A stretch of DNA of 64,000 bases from contig PKWL01000037.1 in assembly GCA_003133225.1 (NCBI GenBank), positions 1 to 64,000 of the forward strand. The letters are read 5' to 3'. The translations under genes and the position numbers were made by a program. This document shows, piece by piece, positions 46,101 to 56,300 of the stretch. Every line of letters begins with the position of its first letter. Positions within the stretch are counted from its first letter, which is position 1. The notes under the pieces are model-generated. The model searched no databases and was not told the origin of the DNA. It saw nothing but the letters and a program-made list of their open reading frames with translations. The DNA is from Janthinobacterium sp. (GTDB lineage Bacteria; Pseudomonadota; Gammaproteobacteria; Burkholderiales; Burkholderiaceae_D).

Positions 46101-49100
46101 TAAGGATTTTGGCGCGTGGCAGAACCGGCTCTTCGCGCAGAACGCCCTGCAGGAACATAAGGAATTCTGGTTGGCGCAATTTGCCGATGCCGCGCCCACG
46201 CTCGATTTGCAGACCGACCATGCGCGGCCCGGCTACCAGGATTTCCGCGGGGCCAAGCAGCACTTCCTGCTTGATTTGGCGCTAGTGCAGCAATTGCAAG
46301 AACTGGCGCGCGCGCAGGGGGCGACTCTTTTCATGGTCTTGCTAGCTGCATTCGATACGCTGTTGTACAAACTGGGCGGCGGTAATGATCTGGTGGTGGG
46401 AAGTCCGGTTGCAGGGCGCAGCCGGATTGATCTGCATCCCTTGATCGGGATGTTCGTCAACACGCTGGCCCTGCGCAACCGGGTCGAAGGAAACGCCCCG
46501 TTTTCCCGTTTTCTGGCGCGCGTCAAGGCCAATACCCTGGCGGCGCTCGAGCACCAGGACTATCCTTATGAAGAGCTGGTGGAAGCGCTCGCTGTGCCGC
46601 GCAATGCCGGGCGCAATCCCTTGTTCGACATCTACTTCGCCTTTCAAAACGAGGACATGGGCCTGGCGCACGAAGCGGATCTGGAGACCGTTCAGCTCGA
46701 CAGCGGCACGGCGAAATTCGATATGACGGTGGTTGCCCGCCTAGGGTCAGCCGGCATGCACATCGAGTGGGAATACGCTTTGTCACTGTACGAGGCGAGC
46801 AGCATATCCCGCATGGCCGCGCAATTTTTCAAGATTTTGCGCGATATTACGCGCTCGCCCGAGACGCCGGTGGATGAATTCGATCTGCTGGGCGCGGCCG
46901 AGCGGCGCACGCTACTTGTCGATTTGAACGATACGGCCAGCGCCTATCCGGCGGCGCCGGGCTTGGCGCAACTGTTCGAGGCGCAAGTCGCCCAGCACCC
47001 CGACGCTGTGGCCTTGGAGATGGATGGCACGACGCGCAGCTATGCGCAACTCAATACGGCAGCCAACCGCCTGGCGCACCGCTTGCGCGGCGCCGGCGCC
47101 GTACCGGGGCAGATTATTGGCCTGCTTTATGTCCGTTCGTGCGCCATGATCGAGGCCATCCTGGCCGTGTTGAAAGCAGGCTGTGCCTATATCCCGCTCG
47201 ATGCCGACCATCCGCTCGAGCGCAACCAGGACATGCTGGGCGAATGCGGCGCCACTCTGTTATTGGCCGGGCCCGGCTTGATCCCGCCCGCACTCCCCGG
47301 ATTGAGCGTAATTTTTCCCGAAAGCGAGGACAACAGCGACCTGCCGGGCAATAATCCGGCCCCTGCTGCGAACGGTGAAAGTCTCGCCTACATCATTTTC
47401 ACTTCAGGCTCCACGGGCCGCCCCAAGGGCACCGTGATCCGCCAGAAAAGCGTGGCGCGGGTCGTCTTAAACACCAACTACGTCAGTTTGTCGGCGGCCG
47501 ACCGAATTTTGCAGTTATCCAATTATGCGTTCGACGGTTCGGTCTTCGATATCTGGGCCGCGCTGTTAAACGGCGGGCGTCTGATTCTTCTGCATAAACG
47601 GGAGCTGATCGACATGGATGCCTTGTCGCGCATCATTGTCGAGCGCAAGGTCACGGTTTTCTTCATCACCACCGCCTTGTTCAATGCCTTGGTCGAGACC
47701 CGGCTCGATTGCTTGGCCGGCGTGCGCCATGTCCTTTTCGGCGGGGAAGCAGCGTCCGTCAAGCATGTCGCGCGCGCCGTTGCCGCGCTCGGACCCGGAC
47801 GCGTCATTCATGTCTACGGCCCCACCGAAAGCACGGTATTTGCGACGGCCTACGCGATTCAGACGCTCGACCTTGACAGCTGCGGCATTCCGATCGGCGC
47901 TCCCATTGCCAACACTAGAGTGTATGTGCTCGACGCGCAGTTAAAGCTGGTGCCAATGGGGGTGGCGGGCGAATTATATATTGGCGGCGACGGCCTGGCG
48001 CTTGGTTACCTGGGGCAGGAGGAACTAACCCGAGAGCGATTCTTGCCCGATCCCTTCTTGCCGGGGGAACGCATGTACCGCAGTGGCGACATGGTCAAAT
48101 GGCTTGCCGGGGGCGCCATTTTATTTCTTGGCAGGCGCGATCATCAGGTCAAGATTCGCGGTTATCGGATTGAACTCGGTGAAATTGAAGCGGCCATTGG
48201 CCGCCATGCCAATGTCTTGGAATGCGTGGTCAGTGCCGAGCCCGATGAGCACGGCGACAAGCAACTTTGCGCCCATGTGGTACCGCAGCGGCCCAGCACA
48301 TCGTTTGCCCAAGAGCTGCGCACTTTCCTCGGCGCCAGATTGCCCGAATACATGGTGCCCAAGGCCATCATCAGCGTGCCTGCCTTTGCCCTCAATAGCA
48401 ACGGCAAAGTCGATCGTAGCGCGCTGCCCGCAGCGCAGCCGGAACAGCGCGATCTGGTCGCCGCGCGCGATGAGCGGGAGGCGCTCCTGGTGCAGATATG
48501 GTGTCAGCTGCTCAGTTTGCACGAGCTGAGCATTCACGACAACTTCTTTGCCTTGGGGGGGGACTCGATCAAGGCCATCCAGATTGTCGCGCGCCTGCAA
48601 TCGAACGGCTATGCGGCGCAAATGCCGCTGCTATTTAAGTATCAAAGCATCGCCGAACTCGCGCCCCATCTGGCGCGCGACGGCGCATGCCTGGTGGAGC
48701 AAGGTCCGGTGAGCGGCGCTTTGCCGCTCAACCCGATCCAGACCTGGTTCTTAGATTCGGAACCGGAGCAGCCGCAGCATTTCAATCACGCCATGCTAAT
48801 TTCGCTAAGCGTCCTGCCTGCGGCACACCATGTCGCGCTGGCCCTGGCCGCCGTGTGCGAGCACCACGATGGCTTGCGCGCCGTCTTCCGGCGCACCGAC
48901 GGCATCTGGGAAGCGCACCTGCGCGAGCCGTCCCATGTCGCCTTTCGGGTCGTCCAATTCGAACAAACCTCGTGCCGGCCGGGAAACGCAAAAGGCGAAC
49001 AGTGCCTGCTGCAATTGCAAGGCGGGCTCAATCTGGAAGAGGGGCCGCTCGTTGCCGTCGGTTTGTTCCAGTCCGACGAAGGCGCCGCTTTGTGCATGAG

Positions 49101-50112
49101 CGTGCATCACCTGGTGGTCGATGTCGTGTCTTGGAGCGTGCTGCTAGAGGACTTCCAACATTGCTTACGACAGATCGAGCAAGGGTGCGCGCCGCAACTG
49201 CCCCCCAAAACGGCCTCCGTCATTAGCTGGAACCGGGCATTGCACGCGTATGCGGCGTCGGCGCAGTCGAAAGGTAGCCTTGCCTACTGGACGCAATTGG
49301 CAGAGCTGCGCGTGGCTGAAATTTGCCCGTCGGGCCAGCGTTGCGGCAGCGCGGCCGATGGCCGGGTCGTGACCCTGGTGCTCGCTGCCGAGGTGTCCGC
49401 CTTCGCGATGGGGGAGGCCAATCGTAGCTACACGTCGGAACCCTTGCATCTGCTTCTGGCGGCCATGGGCAATGCGCTTGGCCTGTGGCGCAAGGCCGAG
49501 AATTTCCTCGTCTTGCTCGAGTCGCACGGACGCGACGGCTTGCCGGGCATGCCCGACGCGGGCCGGACAGTTGGTTGGTTTACGGCCGCCTTCCCATTCC
49601 TGCTTCAGTATTGCGCGGATCCGGGCCATGCGATCAAGGCGAATAAGGAAGCGCTTCGCAACGTTCCTGCCAAGGGCCTCGACTTCGGGGTCTTGCGTTA
49701 CCTGGCCGGCGATCTGGCGCCAGAGCAGCGGGCGCAGCTAGCGTCGATGGCTCCGCAAATCGGATTTAACTTCCTCGGCAAAATGACGGGAGCGGCCAGC
49801 CCCGGCGCGCTTGGTGTGCAAGTGCTCGGTCGGCATCTGACCATGAGCCAAAGTACGCGCCTAGCGCTGCCTTTAGACGTCATCGCCTCTTTCCATGACG
49901 GCCGGATCGAACTGGAAGCTCTATATGACAGCCGGCGCTTAGAGGCAGGGCAGGTGCGCACGTTTCTGGACTTGTTCGAGGCCCAATTGACCATGTTGGT
50001 CGAGCACTGCGGCGCCTTACCAAGGGCGGAAAAATCGGCCAGCGATTTTACCGTAACGAAGATGCAGCAGAAGGAACTCGATGACATTTTTTCCGACCTT
50101 GAGATTATTTAA
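43186..50112 (+). CDS. Hybrid PKS-NRPS: KS-ACP-C-A(Ile-like)-PCP-E, AT-less
   Basis: A 2308-residue protein. KS (about 50-465, Cys220 in 'VDTACSSGL', His in 'ETHGTGTHLGDP' and 'NIGHTVG') is followed by an AT-less, reductase-less linker and an ACP (Ser737 in 'LGGDSLTAI'), so one unreduced malonate is added with help from the trans-AT. Then come C (about 805-1240, 'MHHIVTDGSS'), A (about 1265-1745, 'FTSGSTGRPKG'), PCP (Ser1793 in 'LGGDSIKAI') and an epimerisation domain (about 1845-2290) with 'HHLVVDVVSW', 'LESHGRDG' and 'TVGWFTAAFP'. Hand-aligned A pocket: D-G-F-F-L-G-V-V-F, close to isoleucine codes. A D-configured Ile-like residue is predicted. The E motif has Val where Gly is usual after the Asp. 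Confidence 0.88.
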   Translation: MNKHAGSVDSNNELARFILEQLKEHRLERAQALRFLNELSAKSAAATASADAFDDIAIIGMACRLPQAEAKEQFWKNLVAGRDSIRAFPLARRADLAAIDATGADLFDGGFLDSVDGFDNEYFRIPPVLARQIDPYQRLLMETLVETMEDAGYHRGAVYGKPIGVFVGNDHTHRFFNNYLAFIERPDFNSVTGSWTSVLASRISYLFNLKGPAVVVDTACSSGLVALDFAIKALRSGDCESALVGAANLFFAPGKGIVGEIENDDFQVRAFDRRASGTVWGEGVAAIMIKPLAHAVRDGDPVHAVIKGIALNNDGASNGLTAPNAKAQQDVILKAWERARINPEDISYIETHGTGTHLGDPIEIKGLVGAFEARSKRKQFCAIGSVKTNIGHTVGVAGLASLIKVVLSLKHKTIPPSINFAEPNPFIDFCNSPVYVNDRVLAWSSGARPRLAGISSFSMSGTNCHLLVQEAPVLAPPAAMAANGAPLYRLFPISARNTALFEDTVRRYLAHFSPQAGGGAEFDLADASFTAGVGREHHPIRAVLLISHADQLCGELVRLLALLERAGHCDGPSLFYGAGDGAAKPAAPGERAAREAALQGANLQEPDALRNLARLYVGGAPIKWEYLYRNEQRRRVHLPPQPFERKRFWATEPGQLAASAAPVLAAAALGLAAAAPPEANLSIEELVALVKSVGSRVQGVAEGVDALPFQVAAHIWTEVLGYRQVQLHEDFYALGGDSLTAIKIVQLFNALFRLDINVTDLLGAPNLHDFVGRLNQKYHFEDVLGGRSSRVAHAGYDVIAPLPAAGSYALSRAQKRMFLLERLSPGLTVYNVNAVVRLAALPDLAETGRIISQIMARHEILRTAFLLQGDELVQTICEVAPFQAEHILLAPAQSIAAHDAAVEHAIATFVRPFDIARPPLLRVGFIEDAAGACCMAIDMHHIVTDGSSMGVLVGEFLALQRGVTLAALPFQYKDFGAWQNRLFAQNALQEHKEFWLAQFADAAPTLDLQTDHARPGYQDFRGAKQHFLLDLALVQQLQELARAQGATLFMVLLAAFDTLLYKLGGGNDLVVGSPVAGRSRIDLHPLIGMFVNTLALRNRVEGNAPFSRFLARVKANTLAALEHQDYPYEELVEALAVPRNAGRNPLFDIYFAFQNEDMGLAHEADLETVQLDSGTAKFDMTVVARLGSAGMHIEWEYALSLYEASSISRMAAQFFKILRDITRSPETPVDEFDLLGAAERRTLLVDLNDTASAYPAAPGLAQLFEAQVAQHPDAVALEMDGTTRSYAQLNTAANRLAHRLRGAGAVPGQIIGLLYVRSCAMIEAILAVLKAGCAYIPLDADHPLERNQDMLGECGATLLLAGPGLIPPALPGLSVIFPESEDNSDLPGNNPAPAANGESLAYIIFTSGSTGRPKGTVIRQKSVARVVLNTNYVSLSAADRILQLSNYAFDGSVFDIWAALLNGGRLILLHKRELIDMDALSRIIVERKVTVFFITTALFNALVETRLDCLAGVRHVLFGGEAASVKHVARAVAALGPGRVIHVYGPTESTVFATAYAIQTLDLDSCGIPIGAPIANTRVYVLDAQLKLVPMGVAGELYIGGDGLALGYLGQEELTRERFLPDPFLPGERMYRSGDMVKWLAGGAILFLGRRDHQVKIRGYRIELGEIEAAIGRHANVLECVVSAEPDEHGDKQLCAHVVPQRPSTSFAQELRTFLGARLPEYMVPKAIISVPAFALNSNGKVDRSALPAAQPEQRDLVAARDEREALLVQIWCQLLSLHELSIHDNFFALGGDSIKAIQIVARLQSNGYAAQMPLLFKYQSIAELAPHLARDGACLVEQGPVSGALPLNPIQTWFLDSEPEQPQHFNHAMLISLSVLPAAHHVALALAAVCEHHDGLRAVFRRTDGIWEAHLREPSHVAFRVVQFEQTSCRPGNAKGEQCLLQLQGGLNLEEGPLVAVGLFQSDEGAALCMSVHHLVVDVVSWSVLLEDFQHCLRQIEQGCAPQLPPKTASVISWNRALHAYAASAQSKGSLAYWTQLAELRVAEICPSGQRCGSAADGRVVTLVLAAEVSAFAMGEANRSYTSEPLHLLLAAMGNALGLWRKAENFLVLLESHGRDGLPGMPDAGRTVGWFTAAFPFLLQYCADPGHAIKANKEALRNVPAKGLDFGVLRYLAGDLAPEQRAQLASMAPQIGFNFLGKMTGAASPGALGVQVLGRHLTMSQSTRLALPLDVIASFHDGRIELEALYDSRRLEAGQVRTFLDLFEAQLTMLVEHCGALPRAEKSASDFTVTKMQQKELDDIFSDLEII

Positions 50113-50141
50113 CGGCACCAGACAATGATGGGAACGCAAGC

Positions 50142-53100
50142 ATGTTGACCAAAGACAACGTACAGGATATCTACGCCCTGACGCCGATGCAGGAAGGGAT
50201 GCTGGCGCAATTTGCGCGCTCGGCCTCCTCGAGCGCGTATATCGAGCAATTCGATTTTTTCCTGGAAGGCGAGGTCGAGCTGGCGGCGCTGCAAAGAAGC
50301 CTGGATGGACTGATCGGAAAATATGACGCATTGCGCACCATATTTAGCTTTCGCAAGACCGACGCGCCACGCCAGATCGTCCTCAAGGAACGCAATGCGA
50401 GCATCCGCGTCGAGCACTACACCGATCTCGATGCCGCTGGCGCCGCCGCCGCCGTTGAGCTCTTCAAGGAGGCGGACCGGGCCAACGGCTTTGACCTGTG
50501 CTCGGATTTGCTGATCCGGGTCGCCTTGTTGAAGGTGGCGCCAAAGCGGCAGCGGATGGTGGTCACTTTCCACCACATCATTTTGGACGGGTGGTGCTTG
50601 GCCACGGTGTTTGGCGATCTCTTTGGCAATTACGAGCGCCTGTGCCTTGATCCGACGCTGGCCATCGATGAACACGAAAGCGTCCCGTACGGCGCGTACA
50701 TCGGCTGGATCGCACGCCAGGACAAAGAACAGGCCGAACAATACTGGGCCACGTATTTGCAAGGATTTCAGGCCGAAACGGGCCCGCCTTATTCCGACCT
50801 CAAGCATAGCGGCGAAGTCGATCCTGCGCTGCATCAGTTTTCGCTCGGGGTCGGCGTTTCCGCCAGCTTGGCGCAATTGGCGAAAACCCGGCGCATCACC
50901 GTCAACAGTTTGTTCCAGACCGCTTGGGGCGTGTTACTGCAAAAATATAATAATACGGACGATGTGGTCTTCGGCAGCGTGGTGTCGGGGCGTCCACCTG
51001 ATTTACCCGGGGTCGAGCAGATGGTGGGACTGTTCATCAACACCCAACCCATGCGCATCGCCTGCAATCCGGAGGAGCGATTCATCGACGTCGCAGCGCG
51101 CGTTCAAGAGCGCGCCGTCGCTGCGATGGCCTACGACTACCACCCTTTGTTTGCCATCCAGTCGGCCTCGGCGCTGAAAAATAAACTCCTCAACCACATT
51201 GTCGCGTTCGAGAATTACCCGATTTCCGAGCGCATGCAAGAGCTCAGCTCACTTAGCCGGGGCTTGCGCATCCATGACGTACGGGTCTTCGAACAAACCA
51301 ATTACGACTTCAACGTGATCGTCTGCCCGGGCTTAGACATCCGGGTGAAATTCACCTACAACCGCAGCCGCTATGGCGACGAGGTGGTCGCTAGCTTGGC
51401 CCGCAGCCTGGTTTGCCTCTTGACGCACGCCTGCAACGAGCCGGAACTGCAGGTGCGGCAACTGCGCATGTGCGCCGACGTCGACGCCGAGCGCATACTG
51501 GCCGAGTTCAATGATACGGCGCGCGCCTATCCATCGGATCAGTCCGTCACCGCCTTGTTTCTGGAGAACGTAGTACGGCGCCCCGAGGACATTGCCGTGC
51601 GCTGTGCCAGCGCCAGCTTCACCTACCGCGAGCTGCACGCTCTGGCGCTGGCTGCGGCCGTCGTTTTGCGCGCGCGCGACGTCGATAGCACCAGCGCCGT
51701 TGCCCTGCTCGCGCCGCGCGGTCCGGAAATGGTCGTCGCCATTCTCGCCATTTTGTATTGTGGCGCGGCGTACGTCCCGATTGACCCTGCCACCCCCGTG
51801 GAGCGGGTGCGCTTCATGTTAGATGATGCCGGCGCTGCCCTGTTGTGCACAGTCGATGCCTATCGGCGCCTGGTTCCGCAAGGGGTGCATGCCCATTTCA
51901 TCGATGGCGTGGCGAGCGCTGCCACGGCGCCCGCTTTGGCCACCGACGCTATCGCGCCGCTGGCGCTCGGGCCCGACCACTGTGCCTACATCATGTATAC
52001 CTCGGGTTCCACAGGGAAACCCAAGGGTTGCTGCGTGACACACAAAAATATCGTACGCCTAGTGCGCAATACCAACTATGTCAATTTTGGCCCCGACCAG
52101 CGTTTCCTGCAGATCGGTGCGCCCGCGTTCGACGCTAGCACCTTTGAAATTTGGGGCGCCTTGCTAAATGGCGGGCAACTGTGTTTGGTCGATGAGGCGA
52201 CCATTGTCGACGCCTCCCTCTTGCGCCGCGCTTTGCACGACTACCAAATCACGGCGCTTTTTTTGACGGGAGCGCTGTTCAACCAGCTGTGCGAGGCGGA
52301 TGCGGCAATGTTCGGCGGCTTGCAATACCTGTTGGTGGGCGGCGAGGTTCTCTCGCCGCGCTATATCGAGCGCGCGCGCGCCGCCAATCCCGGGCTAAGA
52401 GTGATTAACGGCTACGGGCCTACCGAGAACACGACCTTCTCGACTTATTTTGAAATCGAGCGCAGCTACCAGGACGCGATTCCGATCGGCAAGCCAATAG
52501 CGAACTCAACCGCCTATGTTCTAGACAGCGCCAGCAACTTGCTGCCCCCCGGCGCCTACGGCGAATTGTGTGTCGGCGGCGACGGCGTGGCGCAGGGCTA
52601 TCTCAAGCGCGAGGAGCTAAGCGGCGAAAAATTCGGCGCCGACCCGTTCCGGCGGAACGGGCGTATGTATCGTACCGGCGATGTGGCGCGCTGGCTGCCG
52701 GACGGTAATATCAGCTTGCTCGGACGCAATGATTTACAGGTCAAGATTCGCGGTTTCCGGATCGAACTGGGCGAGATCGAGCGCGCCCTGTGCGCCATTG
52801 ATGCCGTCAACGACGCCGTTGTCGTGGCGCGCGATGGCGCGGGCGGCAAGCAGTTGCACGCGTTCTACGTGAGCGCTACGGAATTGGAGGCGCGAAGCTT
52901 GCGCGCGGCCTTGAGTCAGGCCTTGCCGTCCTATATGGTGCCGGTCTTTTACTCGCGCCTGCAGCGCTTGCCCTTGACGGTCAATGGCAAAGTCGATCGC
53001 CGCGCTCTGCCCGTCCAAGATAGCATGGCGCAGCGCCCCGCCACTGCATTGATCGAACCGAAAAGCGTTGCCGAGCGGCGCATCGCACAAATTTGCCAGG

Positions 53101-53384
53101 AAGTCCTGGGCATCGAGCAGATCGGGATCGACGACAATTTCTTCGACGTCGGCGCCAATTCGCTGAACCTGATCACGATTAATAATCGTCTGAAAGAAGC
53201 CTTTGCCAGAGACATTCCGATGACGGTGTTGTTCGAATATACCAGCATTGCGCGCTTGGCCGAGTATATCGGCGCGGACGCGGCCACAGCCGAGGCGAAG
53301 CTGGCCCTTGAAATGGAACAACTGGAGCGTGCCAAGAACACGTTGCTAAAAACCCGTAATTTTATGCGAGCCATGGAAGAATAA
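50142..53384 (+). CDS. NRPS module: C-A(Val/Ile-like)-PCP
   Basis: A 1080-residue single-module NRPS. C (about 5-440) opens with 'ALTPMQEGMLAQF' and has 'FHHIILDGW' near residue 143. A (about 470-960) has 'YTSGSTGKPKG', 'GYGPTENTTF' and a C-terminal 'LTVNGKVDRRALP'. The PCP has its Ser near 1006 in 'DVGANSLNL' (Ala in place of the usual second Gly). Hand alignment to GrsA gives pocket residues D-A-F-F-L-G-G-T-F, close to the valine code D-A-F-W-I-G-G-T-F, so Val or another branched aliphatic residue is likely. Because an E domain precedes it, its C domain should accept a D-residue donor. The PKS gene after it starts on the last base of its stop codon (TAATG). Confidence 0.88.
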   Translation: MLTKDNVQDIYALTPMQEGMLAQFARSASSSAYIEQFDFFLEGEVELAALQRSLDGLIGKYDALRTIFSFRKTDAPRQIVLKERNASIRVEHYTDLDAAGAAAAVELFKEADRANGFDLCSDLLIRVALLKVAPKRQRMVVTFHHIILDGWCLATVFGDLFGNYERLCLDPTLAIDEHESVPYGAYIGWIARQDKEQAEQYWATYLQGFQAETGPPYSDLKHSGEVDPALHQFSLGVGVSASLAQLAKTRRITVNSLFQTAWGVLLQKYNNTDDVVFGSVVSGRPPDLPGVEQMVGLFINTQPMRIACNPEERFIDVAARVQERAVAAMAYDYHPLFAIQSASALKNKLLNHIVAFENYPISERMQELSSLSRGLRIHDVRVFEQTNYDFNVIVCPGLDIRVKFTYNRSRYGDEVVASLARSLVCLLTHACNEPELQVRQLRMCADVDAERILAEFNDTARAYPSDQSVTALFLENVVRRPEDIAVRCASASFTYRELHALALAAAVVLRARDVDSTSAVALLAPRGPEMVVAILAILYCGAAYVPIDPATPVERVRFMLDDAGAALLCTVDAYRRLVPQGVHAHFIDGVASAATAPALATDAIAPLALGPDHCAYIMYTSGSTGKPKGCCVTHKNIVRLVRNTNYVNFGPDQRFLQIGAPAFDASTFEIWGALLNGGQLCLVDEATIVDASLLRRALHDYQITALFLTGALFNQLCEADAAMFGGLQYLLVGGEVLSPRYIERARAANPGLRVINGYGPTENTTFSTYFEIERSYQDAIPIGKPIANSTAYVLDSASNLLPPGAYGELCVGGDGVAQGYLKREELSGEKFGADPFRRNGRMYRTGDVARWLPDGNISLLGRNDLQVKIRGFRIELGEIERALCAIDAVNDAVVVARDGAGGKQLHAFYVSATELEARSLRAALSQALPSYMVPVFYSRLQRLPLTVNGKVDRRALPVQDSMAQRPATALIEPKSVAERRIAQICQEVLGIEQIGIDDNFFDVGANSLNLITINNRLKEAFARDIPMTVLFEYTSIARLAEYIGADAATAEAKLALEMEQLERAKNTLLKTRNFMRAMEE

Positions 53385-56300
53385 TGAAAGCAAAAACATC
53401 ACGTACCGGACTCGAAATCGCCGTCATCGGCATGTCGGGCGTCTTTCCAGGGGCGTCGAATATTCAGCAATTTTGGGATAATTTGCTGGCCGGGCAAAGT
53501 GCGATCTCGCTCCTGTCGGACGCCGAACTCATTGCCGCCGGCGTGCATCCGGGCTTAGCTGGGCAGAAAAACTTTGTCAAGGCCAAGGGCGTGTTCCCGG
53601 ACATCGAATATTTCGACGCCAAGTTCTTTGACTACACGCCGCGCGATGCGGCAATGATGGACCCGCAGGTGCGCGCTTTGCATCAGTGTGTCTACCATTC
53701 GCTGGAAGACGCCGGCTACGCGTCCGAGGATTTCAACGGAAGCATCGGCTTGTTTGCCGGGGCGTCAGGCAATTTTGTGTGGGAGTTATCGACCCTGCTC
53801 GCCACCAAGGAGGGCAGCGCTTCGCAGTTTGCGACGACGCAACTCAATGACAAGGATTTTCTCGCCACGCGGATTGCGTACAAGCTCAATTTGCGCGGTC
53901 CCTGCGTGACCTTGCATTGCGCTTGCTCGACCTCTTTGTATGCGGTCGATGTCGCTTGCCGCCAGTTGCTAACGGGCGCCTGTTCAATGGCGGTCGCTGC
54001 CGGCAGCGGCTTGACCCTGCCGTACAAGAACGGCTACGTGTATGAAGAGGGAATGATCAAATCGGCCGATGGCGCCTGCCGCCCATTTTCGGACGATGCC
54101 AACGGCACAGTCGAAGGCAACGGCATGGGGGCCGTGGTCCTAAAGTCGCTCGACGATGCGCTGCGCGACCGAGACCGCATCTATGCCGTGATTCGCGGCA
54201 CCGGCGCCAATAACGACGGCGCCCGCAAGGTCGGCTATAGCGCGCCCAGCGTCGAAGGGCAAGCCGATGTGATTCGGCGCGCATTGCACATGGCCGAGGT
54301 CGATCCAGCCACCATCTCCTATGTCGAGGCCCATGGCACCGGCACTGCGCTCGGGGACCCCGTCGAAATCGAGGGCTTGAAGAAAGCCTTCGGCTCGGTG
54401 GCGGCCAAGTATTGCGGAATTGGCTCCCTCAAGTCCAACATCGGCCACTTGGATACGGCGGCCGGTATTTCTTCATTGATCAAAGTGGTCATGGCGCTCA
54501 AGCACCGGCAGATCCCGGCCAGCATTAATTTCCGAGCGCCTAACCCTGAAATCGACTTCGAACACAGCCCCTTTTATGTGGTAGCCGAAACCAAGGTATG
54601 GGAAAACCCCCGCGTCGCCGGCGCCGCGGATCAATTGTTACCGCTGCGCGCCGGCGTCAGCTCTTTCGGCATGGGCGGCACCAACGTCCATCTCATCTTG
54701 GAGGAGGCGCCTGAATTGGCGCCGTCCACACCCGGTCGCGCATGGAAGGTATTGTGTCTGTCGGCGCAGGATGCGGCCGCCCTTGCCAGGCTGGAGGCAG
54801 CGCTGCTCGATCAAGTATCGAATGATGTCGAACTCGATCCATCCGACTTGGCCTACACCTTGCAGGTTGGGCGTCGCAATCTCCCGGCCCGGGCCGCTTT
54901 GGTCTACCGCAGCATGGACGAGTTGTTTTGCGCCTTGGGCCAAGGGGGGAAAGACGTGCGGCGCGCGGTCAAGGTTGCCGCCAAGGCAAGGGTCGCTTTC
55001 CTCTTCGCGGGGCAGGGGACGCAGTATCCGGGGATGGGACTGGGCCTGTACCAGAGCGAGATGGTATTTAAGGAAGAGCTCGAGCGTTGCCTCGTCATCT
55101 GCGATGGCCTGGGGCAACCGCAGGTACGGGGCTTGCTTCTCAACGCCAACCCCACCGCGGCCGACCGCGAACTCCTAAACCGGACCGACCTGTCGCAGCC
55201 GAGTCTGTTTGCGATCGAATACGCGACGGCGAAAATGTTCATCGATTGGGGCATTTCGCCGTCGGCCATGATAGGTCATAGCCTTGGCGAATACGTCGCC
55301 GCCTGTCTGGCCGAAGTCATGAGCGTCGAGCAAGCACTTGAGCTGGTTGTGGCGCGCGGCCGTTTGATGTGCGGCGTGCCACACGGGGCCATGCTGGCCG
55401 TGGCCGCAGCGGCCAGCGACGTTTCGGCCTGGCTGGCGGACGGCGTCGATATCGCGGCCATCAACGCGCCGCTGCAATGCACTGTCTCCGGGCCCAGCGC
55501 CCAGATTGAAGCGTTGGCCGGCTTGCTGGAACAAAAAAGCATTCCCTGCAAACGACTGCATACCTCGCACGCCTTCCATTCTGACATGATGGCGCCCATA
55601 CTCGAGTCGTTTAAACGGATCGTTGCCGGCCTGACGTTAAGACCGCCCCGGGTTGCCTACATTTCTAATGTCACGGGCACTTGGATCACGCCCGAGCAGG
55701 CGCAAGATCCCGACTACTACGTGCAGCACCTGCGTAATACGGTGCGCTTTGCCGATGGCGCCGCGCAGTTGTTGCAAGACCCGGGCGTGCTCTACCTCGA
55801 AGTTGGCCCGGGCTCCGTCCTCGGCACGTTCCTTAAACAAAATGCAGGCGAGCATGCTCCGGTCGTGATTTCATCGCTGCGTCATGGCAACAACCATACC
55901 GACGATGCGCAGTACCTAGCCCGGGCGCTGGGCGATTTATGGACCCACGGCGCGGCGCCGGACTGGAAACGATATTACCGGCACGAAACCCGTTCCAAAG
56001 TCGAGACCCCCGCCTACCCGTTCGACAAGCAGGTTTTCCCGATAGGCAATGCCGACGTCTATCGTTTGCTTGAAAACAACGGCGCGCCCCGGCAGCCGGT
56101 TCGGGCGGAGCCGACGATGCCCGGCGGCGCTACCATGGTCATGGGATGGCAGAGCACGATGTTACCGTGCTCCGATGAATCTTTCACCGTGCGTCCCTGC
56201 CTTGCGCTGATCGAATATGAACCATCCCTCAAGTCGCTGGCACAGGTCAGTGGGCTGCGCCTGACGCATGTCAGTCTTGCCAAGGCGTTCAAGGCCGGGC

